64,000 nt of DNA, taken from NCBI RefSeq assembly GCF_024055795.1, contig NZ_JAMXMY010000005.1:186001-250000 (forward strand), written 5' to 3'. A model generated the notes under the pieces. That model saw only the letters and a list, made by a program, of their open reading frames with translations. It had not been told where the DNA came from and ran no database searches. This document shows positions 9,864-16,437 of this stretch, in pieces; position 1 is the first letter of the stretch, and each line of letters opens with the position of its first letter. The position numbers were made by a program, and so were the translations under genes. Origin of the DNA: Actinoallomurus purpureus. Its GTDB lineage: Bacteria; Actinomycetota; Actinomycetes; Streptosporangiales; Streptosporangiaceae.

Positions 9864-10586
9864 CTACAGGGGGTGCTTCACGGCTTCCTGGAGCGCCTCG
9901 CGGTGGCCCAGCGTGACGTCGCCGGGCCGGTTGGCCGCGTGCAGCCCACGGTAGGACAGGTACAGGGCGGGGTTGATGTTCTTGTCGCGGGCGGCGACGA
10001 TGACCTCCATCGCCTCCGGGTGCGACACCCCGTTCGCACACAGGTAGATGTAGGCGCCGGAGAGCGGCGCGTACAGTTCGGGTCCGGCCACCGCGATCAC
10101 CTCAAGGGTGTTCTCGTGACTGCCGGCGTACTCGTGCACCCGGACGTACTGGTGCCCATCGACACCGTCCTTGAGCAGTTCGAGCGTCTTGGCGTGTGAC
10201 GCGGTGGCATGGAGCAGGGGGAGATAACCCCATCCGAGGTCGTGGTTCTCGATGACGTCCTTCACCTGGTCGTGAGTGACGTCGGTGGCGACCTGACGGA
10301 TGTCGACGTACGTGTTACCGGCGCCCTTGCCGAGCTCCTGTTCGAGGGTGAGGATCTCGATCGACTCCGGGTGCGTCGCCACAGTCCGCATCCGGCGGTA
10401 GCGCATGAGGTCGAAGCCGCCGTCGACGATTTCGACCACCTGCGCGGCGGCGGCGACCTTCAGAACGGCGTCGCGGTCCAGCGGCGAGACCATCCCCAGA
10501 CGGACGAGCTCGCGCAGACGCAACGACATGATCAGGTCCCTGGGAGTCGGAACACTCGGTGCCGGTGACGTGATGGTCTCGCTCAT
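9864..10586 (-). CDS. Uncharacterised protein with tandem H-x3-hydrophobic helical repeats
   Basis: 240 residues that I do not recognise as a named family. After a leader of about 60 residues, a motif of the form (S/T/G)-H-x3-hydrophobic-x2-hydrophobic recurs six times at residues 72, 105, 131, 157, 189 and 228, for example THPESIEIL, SHAKTLELL, SHENTLEVI and SHPEAMEVI. Spacing is 26-39 residues, and most units end in an aromatic residue before the next one. This suggests a right-handed helical solenoid of the HEAT/ankyrin class, usually a binding scaffold. No signal peptide, membrane segment or catalytic motif is seen. AAGGGAT precedes the ATG. It faces the XRE/DUF397 pair across a 344-nt spacer. 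Confidence 0.75.
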   Translation of the reverse strand: MSETITSPAPSVPTPRDLIMSLRLRELVRLGMVSPLDRDAVLKVAAAAQVVEIVDGGFDLMRYRRMRTVATHPESIEILTLEQELGKGAGNTYVDIRQVATDVTHDQVKDVIENHDLGWGYLPLLHATASHAKTLELLKDGVDGHQYVRVHEYAGSHENTLEVIAVAGPELYAPLSGAYIYLCANGVSHPEAMEVIVAARDKNINPALYLSYRGLHAANRPGDVTLGHREALQEAVKHPL

Positions 10587-10930
10587 GGCAAGATCCCTTC
10601 GTTGTCTCTCGATTGTCGGTTTGCCGAAGATCGTCCCGGGAGCCGGGGCGATTGCAACTCACCGGACGCCGAGTGGCACGCATTCCTTTGCTGACTTCCA
10701 GCCGCACGATCGACCGTAAGCGCGGTGCGGGCCGAATGCTCGGCGGATCGGCCGTGAGAAGCGGCGAATCCCGTTTTTCCGGACCTCCGATCCATTGGTC
10801 ACCGAGCTTTCCGCATCCGACGTGACGAATATCTGGACACGGAGCGTGCTCATCTGCGTACGCTGGGGAGCGCTCCACTGTTACCGGACGAATGGGACGC
10901 TTCCCATTTCGGGCGAAAGGGTACGGGTCG
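10587..10930. other. 344-nt divergent intergenic region
   Basis: Lower in GC than the flanking genes. It holds the promoters for the repeat protein (leftward) and the XRE regulator (rightward) and one clear palindrome at 10891-10908. No coding segment is supported; short open frames here lack ribosome sites and family resemblance. Confidence 0.6.
10891..10908. promoter_or_regulatory. Palindrome upstream of XRE gene
   Basis: AATGGGA and TCCCATT arms flank a 4-nt centre, ending 22 nt before the XRE start codon. Position and symmetry suit an autoregulatory operator of the XRE protein; this is inference. Confidence 0.4.
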
Positions 10931-11743
10931 ATGAGCGGAAATCGGATGACGGCGCGAGTATTCGTCGCCAAAGAGCTTCGCCGCGCTCGCGAGGCGAAAT
11001 GGCTGACCCGGGCGACAGTGGGGAAATCCCTCTACGTTTCGGACTCCCTGGTCGCCGCATGGGAGACCCATCGGATGCTGCCGAGGCCGGAGCATCTCGA
11101 ACGCCTCCTCCCGATGCTGGGCGTGAGCGACATCCTGGTCCGCGTCATCGATGAGCTCGTCGCCGGCGAGGTCCCGCCCGAATGGCTGGACAAGTGGCTG
11201 GTCGTCGAGCGTCGGGCGACGTCGCTTCTGTCATTCCAGTCGACCGTGGTGCCCGGCCTGCTGCAGAACCAGGAATACGCCCGCGCGGTGCTGCGGGCGG
11301 GGCGCCACGACATCGCCGACCTGGAGGACATGGTGGGCGCACGGCTGGACCGCCAGAAGATCCTTACGCGGGAGGACGCCCCGCCCGTCCTCGTCGCCGT
11401 CATCGCCGAGAGCGTGCTCGGCCAGAACGTCGGCGGAGCCAAGGTCATGGCCGACCAACTCATGTACCTGGCGGCCATGGCCGAGCGGGACAACGTGGTG
11501 GTGCAGATCGTTCCGGCGGAGGCGGAGGCGTGCGCCGGGTTCACGGGCCCATTCGCCGTTGCGACCCTCGACGGCGGGATCGAGCTGGCCTACGTTGACA
11601 GTCAGCTCAGCGGAGAGGTGGTCGAGCGCCAGCACGATGTGGCGATGCTGCGGCGTATGTTCGAGGTGTTCCGGGCGGACACCCTCCCCAGGCGGCAGTC
11701 GATCGAGCTCATTCGGAGGAAGTCGGAGCAATGGACGACGTGA
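10931..11743 (+). CDS. XRE-family regulator with DUF5753 domain (Scr1-like)
   Basis: 270 residues from ATG 10931, after a GAAAGGG site; an earlier in-frame start at 10892 lacks one. An N-terminal helix-turn-helix of the XRE type (about residues 8-60, with ATVGKSLYVSDSLVAAWE) is followed by the DUF5753 domain (FQSTVVPGLLQNQEYARAVL and QIVPAEAEACAGFTGPFAV). In actinomycetes such proteins are paired with small DUF397 proteins, and some pairs act like antitoxin/toxin or developmental switches. The next gene, DUF397, overlaps this one by 13 nt. Confidence 0.92.
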   Translation: MSGNRMTARVFVAKELRRAREAKWLTRATVGKSLYVSDSLVAAWETHRMLPRPEHLERLLPMLGVSDILVRVIDELVAGEVPPEWLDKWLVVERRATSLLSFQSTVVPGLLQNQEYARAVLRAGRHDIADLEDMVGARLDRQKILTREDAPPVLVAVIAESVLGQNVGGAKVMADQLMYLAAMAERDNVVVQIVPAEAEACAGFTGPFAVATLDGGIELAYVDSQLSGEVVERQHDVAMLRRMFEVFRADTLPRRQSIELIRRKSEQWTT

Positions 11744-11898
11744 CGTGGCAGAAGGCCTCACGTAGCACGGCGAATGGCGGCAACTGCGTCGAACTGGCGG
11801 TGACGTGGCGGAAGGCCGCACGGAGTACGGCCAACGGTGGTGACTGTGTCGAGGTGGCCGTGATCGAGCGGGCCGGCGAGGCGTTCGACCGCCGGTGA
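11731..11898 (+). CDS. DUF397 protein with internally duplicated motif
   Basis: 55 residues, starting 13 nt before the end of the XRE gene in another frame. The DUF397 signature W-x-K-A-x-R-S-T-A-N-G-G-(N/D)-C-V-E occurs twice in tandem (about residues 6-21 and 26-41). Normal DUF397 proteins have this motif once, followed by a VRDSKDPDGP-type segment, which is missing here. The DNA shows a head-to-tail 60-nt duplication (11740-11799 and 11800-11859). It is likely the partner of the upstream DUF5753 regulator; whether the duplicated form works is unclear. Confidence 0.85.
   Translation: MDDVTWQKASRSTANGGNCVELAVTWRKAARSTANGGDCVEVAVIERAGEAFDRR
11740..11859 (+). repeat. 60-nt tandem duplication inside DUF397 gene
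   Basis: Two head-to-tail 60-nt units beginning GTGACGTGGC keep the reading frame. They differ mainly at third positions, so the duplication is not recent. Confidence 0.85.
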
Positions 11899-11932
11899 CG
11901 GCCTGACCCCTAACACTGATCGTTCACTCATT

Positions 11933-11965
11933 GCCCCCGCTGGACCGACACGGTCCGGCGGGGGC
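11933..11965 (+). terminator. Terminator after XRE/DUF397 operon
   Basis: GCCCCCGCTGGACC pairs with GGTCCGGCGGGGGC (14 bp, one G-U) around a 5-nt loop, 35 nt after the DUF397 stop, followed by the T-rich GTTCTGCTTTC. Confidence 0.8.
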
Positions 11966-12073
11966 GTTCTGCTTTCGGCGGCGAACGATCGGGCGAAACG
12001 GGCCTGACGGGTAGATGGTGGCCGGGAGATGTGGTGCCCGCGCAGCGGTTCGATCCGCGTCGTCGCTCGTCAC

Positions 12074-12079
12074 TACGAT
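12074..12079 (+). promoter_or_regulatory. Leaderless -10 box (TACGAT) for the aldo-keto reductase
   Basis: TACGAT ends 7 nt before the ATG at 12087 with no ribosome site between, supporting a leaderless transcript and this start over the ATG at 12078. Confidence 0.5.
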
Positions 12080-12086
12080 GATCACC

Positions 12087-13097
12087 ATGGAGCATCGATT
12101 TCTGGGCGACAGCGGACTCAAGGTCAGTGAGATCATTTTCGGCAACTGGCTGACGCTGGACGGCCAGATCGCCGAGGACGCCCAGGCCGCATGTGTCCGG
12201 GCGGCGCTGGACGCCGGCATCACCACGTTCGACACGGCCGACATCTACTCCCAGGGACGCGCCGAGGAGGTGCTCGGCCGGGCGCTGTCCGGCGTTCGCC
12301 GCGATTCGGTCGTCATCGCCACGAAGGTGTGCCTGCCGACCGGACCGGGCCCGAACGATCGGGGGCTCTCCCGCAAGCACATCATGGAGAGCTGCCACGC
12401 CTCACTGCGGCGGCTCGGCACCGACTGCGTCGACCTCTACCAGGCGCACCGCTTCGACGAGAACACCCCGCTGGAGGAGACCATCCGGGCGTTCGCCGAC
12501 CTGGTGCGGCAGGGGAAGGCCCTCTACGTCGGGGTGTCGGAGTGGACGGCCGCGCAGATCGAGAAGGGGCAGGCGCTGGCTCGCCGGATGGGGGTGTCGC
12601 TGGTGTCCAACCAGCCGCAGTACTCCATGCTGTGGCGTGTCATCGAGCCGGAGGTCGTGCCCGCGTGCGAGCGTCTCGGCCTGAGCCAGATCGTGTTCTC
12701 CCCGGTCGCCCAAGGCGTTCTCACCGGCAAGTACCTGCCCGGCCGTGAGGTCCCCGCGGGGACACGGGCCGATGACGCGCGGGGTTCGCGCTTCGTCGGC
12801 CGCTACATGTCCGACACGGTGCTCGAACGGGTCCAGCGGCTGCGACCGATCGCCGAGGAGGCCGGGCTCACGATGGCCCAGCTCGCCGTCGCGTGGGTCC
12901 TGCGGAACCCGAACGTCGCGGCGGCGATCATCGGTGCGTCGCGGCCCGAGCAGGTCGCCGAGAACGCCGCCGTCAGCGGGCGGCGTCTCGACGACTCGAT
13001 CATGAAGCGGATCGACGAGGTGCTCGACGAACTCGTCGACCGCGATCCGGCCAAGACCGCGGCGATGTTCGAGGTCATGCCGTCCTGGCGCCGCTGA
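12087..13097 (+). CDS. Aldo/keto reductase (Kv-beta/AKR6-like)
   Basis: 336 residues. An NADPH-dependent oxidoreductase barrel with the catalytic set visible as Asp and Tyr in FDTADIYSQG, Lys in VIATKVC and His in YQAHRFD. The C-terminal NADPH site appears as AAIIGASRPEQVAENAAV. The sequence is closest to the potassium-channel beta-subunit-like AKR group. It is a single gene between two strong hairpins. The natural substrate is not predictable; small aldehydes or ketones are usual. Confidence 0.92.
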   Translation: MEHRFLGDSGLKVSEIIFGNWLTLDGQIAEDAQAACVRAALDAGITTFDTADIYSQGRAEEVLGRALSGVRRDSVVIATKVCLPTGPGPNDRGLSRKHIMESCHASLRRLGTDCVDLYQAHRFDENTPLEETIRAFADLVRQGKALYVGVSEWTAAQIEKGQALARRMGVSLVSNQPQYSMLWRVIEPEVVPACERLGLSQIVFSPVAQGVLTGKYLPGREVPAGTRADDARGSRFVGRYMSDTVLERVQRLRPIAEEAGLTMAQLAVAWVLRNPNVAAAIIGASRPEQVAENAAVSGRRLDDSIMKRIDEVLDELVDRDPAKTAAMFEVMPSWRR

Positions 13098-13221
13098 CCT
13101 CCTGCCCGCACGAGGTCGGGTACACCCCACATCAACGTGACCGACAGCCCATCGGCCTCGCGCAAGCTCACCCCTGACCTCCGACGCCGGGAGCGTGACC
13201 GTGAATCCGGCAGAAGGGTCG

Positions 13222-13271
13222 TGATCACCTGAATCTTCGACACCGTGAGGTGTCGAAGATTCAGGTGATCA
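13222..13271. terminator. 23-bp perfect inverted repeat between convergent genes
   Basis: A 23-nt arm (13222-13244) is perfectly complementary to 13249-13271 around the loop GTGA. The right arm contains the stop codon of the nuoB-like gene. It lies between convergent genes and most simply acts as a bidirectional terminator; no U-tract is seen. The 125 nt before it hold no gene. Confidence 0.8.
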
Positions 13272-13829
13272 GTGAATCGCGCTGGGCGATGACACGTCGA
13301 TCAGCGGGAGTTGCGTGAGGCGAGCCCGCTCCTCGGCCACGATCTGGTCGCGGCGGTGCGCGCCCAGCTTCGTGTTCTGGACCTTGTCGTGCAGTTTGAG
13401 GATCGCGTCGAGGAGCATCTCCGGGCGAGGCGGGCAGCCGGGCAGGTAGATGTCGACGGGCACGAGGTGGTCGACGCCCTGGACGACCGCGTAGTTGTTG
13501 AACATGCCGCCCGAGGAGGCGCACACGCCCATCGCGATGACCCACTTCGGCGACGCCATCTGGTCGTACAGCTGCCGCAGCACGGGCGCCATCTTCTGGC
13601 TGACCCGCCCGGCGACGATCATGAGATCGGCCTGGCGGGGCGAGCCCGACGCGCGCTCCATCCCGAACCGCGAGAAATCGTGGCGCGGATCGCCGACCGC
13701 CATCAGCTCCATCCCGCAGCAGGCCAAACCGAAGGTCATCGGCCACATCGACGACTTGCGAGCCAGACCGGCCATCGCCTCGACCGTCGTGAGCAGGAAT
13801 CCTCCGGGTAGATGTTCTTCGAGTCCCAT
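13269..13829 (-). CDS. nuoB-like: NuoB-type NADH:quinone oxidoreductase subunit, orphan paralogue
   Basis: 186 residues, the usual NuoB length. NuoB binds the N2 4Fe-4S cluster next to the quinone site in complex I. The cluster cysteines are present: adjacent pair in [10 protein letters not shown], one in GVCASSGG and one in [10 protein letters not shown]. Other conserved text includes [24 protein letters not shown]. No other nuo gene is near, so this is a second copy outside the main operon. It is divergent from a LysR gene (84 nt). It could serve an alternative complex or be a redundant copy. Confidence 0.92.
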   Translation of the reverse strand: MGLEEHLPGGFLLTTVEAMAGLARKSSMWPMTFGLACCGMELMAVGDPRHDFSRFGMERASGSPRQADLMIVAGRVSQKMAPVLRQLYDQMASPKWVIAMGVCASSGGMFNNYAVVQGVDHLVPVDIYLPGCPPRPEMLLDAILKLHDKVQNTKLGAHRRDQIVAEERARLTQLPLIDVSSPSAIH

Positions 13830-13913
13830 AGTGATCTAAGGCTGGCCGCTCCGGCAAAGGTGATCAAGGACGGATCGCGTCACGATCATTAAGCGGGGCG
13901 ACACAATGATCGT

Positions 13914-14822
13914 ATGGAGATCCGGGAGATCGAGGCGTTCCTGGCGGTGGCTCGCGAGTTGCACTTCGGGCGTGCGGCGGCCGACCTGGGGATCTCCACT
14001 CCCCGCGTCAGCCAGGCGGTGCGCGCGCTCGAACGCCGGGTCGGCGCTCTGCTGTTCGAGCGGACGAGCAGGCGGGTGCGGCTGACACCGCTGGGCGAAC
14101 GGCTGGAGGACGAACTGCGGCCCGCGTACGACCGGATGGAGCGGGCGTTGCGCGAGGCGCAGCGGAGCGTACGGCCGGGCGTGCTCCGCGTCGGCGTCGC
14201 GACGAGCCTGCCCGAGGGCGTGCCCGACCGGCCGATCAGGGCCTTCGAGCGCGCGCACCCGCAGTGCGCCGTGGTGCGGTCCGCGCATCCCAACACCGAC
14301 CCGGTCCGCTGGCGCGGCGACTGGCCGGTGGACCTCTTCATCGGCTGGCTTCCCGCCGACCCCTCGTTGATCCGGGACCTGGGTGTCCGCGTCGGACCCG
14401 CGCTGCTGCGGGACGAGCGCGTGGTGCTGGTGGCGGCCGGGCATCCGCTGGCCCGGCGCGCCGTCGTCGACGCCGAGGAGTTGGTCGCGTACGACGTGCT
14501 GTATCCGAGCCGCATGCCGGAGCGGATCGCCGACCTCTGGATTCCCCGGACCACTCCGAGCGGAGTGCCGCTCCGCCGCGTCGCCCGTCATGCCTCCGCG
14601 TCCATCGAAGAGGCGATCATCCTGGTCGGCGAGGGGGACGTGGTCCACCTGACGGTCGCCTCACTGCACCTGGACGACCCACACGTCGTGACCGTGCCGG
14701 TCTACGGCCTGCCCCCGATGATCTGCGCGCCCGTGTGGCCGGCCGGCGCACGGAATCCGATGATCCAAGAGTTCGTCCGGGTCGCCGCCGAGACGGCATG
14801 GCACGAGCCGACCACCCGATGA
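13914..14822 (+). CDS. LysR family transcriptional regulator
   Basis: 302 residues. The N-terminal helix-turn-helix is clear (ELHFGRAAADLGISTPRVSQ), followed by the effector-binding domain from about residue 90. CACAAT lies 6 nt before the ATG, suggesting leaderless transcription. It is divergent from the nuoB paralogue with 84 nt between starts, which suggests regulation of that gene or of itself (inference). Confidence 0.92.
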   Translation: MEIREIEAFLAVARELHFGRAAADLGISTPRVSQAVRALERRVGALLFERTSRRVRLTPLGERLEDELRPAYDRMERALREAQRSVRPGVLRVGVATSLPEGVPDRPIRAFERAHPQCAVVRSAHPNTDPVRWRGDWPVDLFIGWLPADPSLIRDLGVRVGPALLRDERVVLVAAGHPLARRAVVDAEELVAYDVLYPSRMPERIADLWIPRTTPSGVPLRRVARHASASIEEAIILVGEGDVVHLTVASLHLDDPHVVTVPVYGLPPMICAPVWPAGARNPMIQEFVRVAAETAWHEPTTR

Positions 14823-14888
14823 AGGGCGGTCGGCCCGGCTAGTCGTCCTGCGGCACACGGGCCTTGCCCGTTACCTGAAAGCGATGGT

Positions 14889-15149
14889 TCAGTGCCTGGG
14901 CGAGGCGGCGGCCGTGACCGGTGCCTCCCAAGTGGCCTTCCAGGTGATCGGCCCGACGATGCCGTCCACCTTCAGGCCCTTCTCCTTCTGGAAGGCCCTG
15001 CAGATCCTTTCGCTGTCGTCGCCATAGTCACTGTCGACCGCGATATTCCAGCCGCGGTCCTTCATCTGCTGCTGCCACTGGCGCACCCGAGCGTCGTTGA
15101 ACTTAGGGTTCGTCAACGGAGGCGGTTTGTAAGGTGGCGCTGGCGTCAT
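14889..15149 (-). CDS. Stand-alone peptidoglycan-binding (PG_binding_1) module
   Basis: 86 residues, almost all one peptidoglycan-binding domain (VRQWQQQMKDRGWNIAVDS, RAFQKEKGLKVDGIVGPITW). There is a proline-rich start and no signal peptide or catalytic domain. Such modules normally end phage lysins or cell-wall hydrolases; alone, it may be a remnant of a lysin or a small binding protein. AGGAGAGT precedes the ATG, so expression is plausible. The next gene upstream (15602-15887) is broken, in keeping with a decayed neighbourhood. Confidence 0.75.
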   Translation of the reverse strand: MTPAPPYKPPPLTNPKFNDARVRQWQQQMKDRGWNIAVDSDYGDDSERICRAFQKEKGLKVDGIVGPITWKATWEAPVTAAASPRH

Positions 15150-15571
15150 GAGGACTCTCCTATTTTCGTATCGGACTGGACCGCCGGCTTGGTCAGTGAC
15201 GACCGACGATATCCGTGCAGTCCCTCACAATTGCGGCCCTACCCCTCGCAACAGGTCCCGACGCTAATGATCTACCAAAGAAACCTACGTTTGATCGCGT
15301 GTTGACTCAATCGGTTCGAGCGAGGTTCGGGGCTCTGACTCCTTCACTCAGGTGTGAGGTGGTTGGCGAAGGACATAATGTTCGACCCGTACCGCAGGTC
15401 AATCGAACCGGTCCGACCGACGTCCGCTCGTTGAGGGAGGGAGTAAGTGGTCTGTCGAATCATGACCCTCCGTCAACTTCCGGTTTGAGGTTATTCCTGC
15501 CCGAGGTGTCAGGAGGATCGTGCCGCGCGGGTTACGGTGGTCGGCCGCCAACGCCGTGGGGGAACCCGTGT
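15150..15571. other. Intergenic stretch, about 420 nt
   Basis: Lower GC than its surroundings and without a supported gene until 15520. One strong ribosome-site-like AGGAGG at 15511 stands 3 nt before a GTG that opens 35 codons (15520-15627) reading into the dispersed repeat. No tRNA or terminator was recognised. Confidence 0.5.
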
Positions 15572-15627
15572 GTTTCCACGGTGTCTACTCAGGCGAGAAA
15601 ATTATCGTCTCAGTGGACGGCGGCTGA
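15520..15627 (+). CDS. Possible 35-residue ORF running into the dispersed repeat
   Basis: GTG start 3 nt after AGGAGG; the product ends FHGVYSGEKIIVSVDGG. The second repeat copy at 28628 translates in the same register as FHAVSSQRKIIAWVDGP, so the repeat may carry coding information. No known family. The spacing of the ribosome site is short and the ORF overlaps a broken gene on the other strand, so this is tentative. Confidence 0.25.
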   Translation: MPRGLRWSAANAVGEPVCFHGVYSGEKIIVSVDGG

Positions 15628-15650
15628 CGCGGTGGCGTGCCGTCGGTGCC
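15572..15650. repeat. Dispersed repeat, copy A
   Basis: About 75-80 nt from GTTTCCACG through AAAATTATCG and GACGGC to a GTCGG end, matching 28628-28703 with small indels. The centre forms an imperfect inverted repeat around GAAAATTA. It also supplies the stop codon of the broken reverse-strand gene at 15602. Confidence 0.65.
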
Positions 15651-15887
15651 CAATACATGGGTGTGCCTCCCAAATGGGTGATTCGTTCGGGGGTAATCAC
15701 CAGCTCATGACCATGCGCCCGTCCGTACGGTGCAAGGCAGTCCAGCAGTGTCGGGAACACCGGCACCAGATCCACCTGGGCAGCCGTATCCGGCAGATCC
15801 GCGTCGGCGCAGTAGCGGGCGAAGTCATCGATCAGACAACCACGTGATCTTCAGGGCCGTGCCCTTCGTTTCGGCCGACCGCCCCAT
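15602..15887 (-). pseudogene. Broken gene, frameshifted small protein
   Basis: Reading leftward, an ATG at 15887 gives MGRSAETKGTALKITWLSD and then stops within a few codons, while a neighbouring frame continues with strongly coding text (DDFARYCADADLPDTAAQ, then LVITPERITHLGG) to a TAA at 15602. The join falls at GATCGATGAC near 15831, where a 4-nt duplication would explain the shift. Repaired, the product is about 94 residues. I do not recognise the family. The end of the gene lies in the dispersed repeat, so the C-terminus may also be lost. Confidence 0.55.
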
Positions 15888-15893
15888 CAGACG

Positions 15894-16370
15894 TCAGATC
15901 TCAACAGTCTCACCAGCCGAGAACGCATCAGCCCTGGGCAGGGCGGAGCGCGGGTCGACGCCGGAGATGTGCAGGCCGATCACGAACGCCGCCGTGGCCT
16001 CCAGCAGGCCGGATCGGTCGAGCCCGCCGGCGTCGGCCGGCGCGCAGCCGAGGTCGGTGATCAGGGTCCGCGCCGTCGCGAGGGCGCCCGGGTCGTGCCC
16101 GCAGATCGGCACGGTCAGCGGCCGGCCGTCGAAGTGCGGCGGCGTCATCCGCCAGACGTCGTCGGGGCACAGGTTGAACGCCTTGACCACGTGGGCGCCG
16201 GTCGCGTCGGCGACCTGCCGGGCGACGGACGGGCCGTTCCCGGTGGCGAGCGTGACGCCGGGATGCCGGATGCCGTTCACACAGTCGATCACCGTTCGCC
16301 CGCGCAGCGCGTCCCCGACCTGCGCGAGGACGTCCTGGACGCCCCCGTACGCCACGGTGGTCATCGGCAA
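15894..16370 (-). pseudogene. NADPH:F420 oxidoreductase-like protein, N-terminus missing
   Basis: 158 residues matching the middle and end of F420-dependent NADP oxidoreductase-like proteins (VIDCVNGIRHPGVTLATG, HVVKAFNLCPDDVWRM, ADAGGLDRSGLLEATAAF). The usual first 50-60 residues, with the GxGxxG dinucleotide-binding turn, are absent: upstream in frame the sequence has no family resemblance and runs into the promoter of the MoxR gene. It is therefore probably a truncated, inactive gene, although an ATG is available at 16370. Confidence 0.7.
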
Positions 16371-16425
16371 GATGCCCGCTTTGAGTACTGCGCGTGACCG
16401 CCCTGGATGGTCCTGTCCGGAGAAG

Positions 16426-16431
16426 TAGCCT
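16426..16431 (+). promoter_or_regulatory. Leaderless -10 box (TAGCCT) for the MoxR operon
   Basis: TAGCCT is 6 nt before the GTG at 16438, with no ribosome site between. Confidence 0.5.
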
Positions 16432-16437
16432 TGAGGC

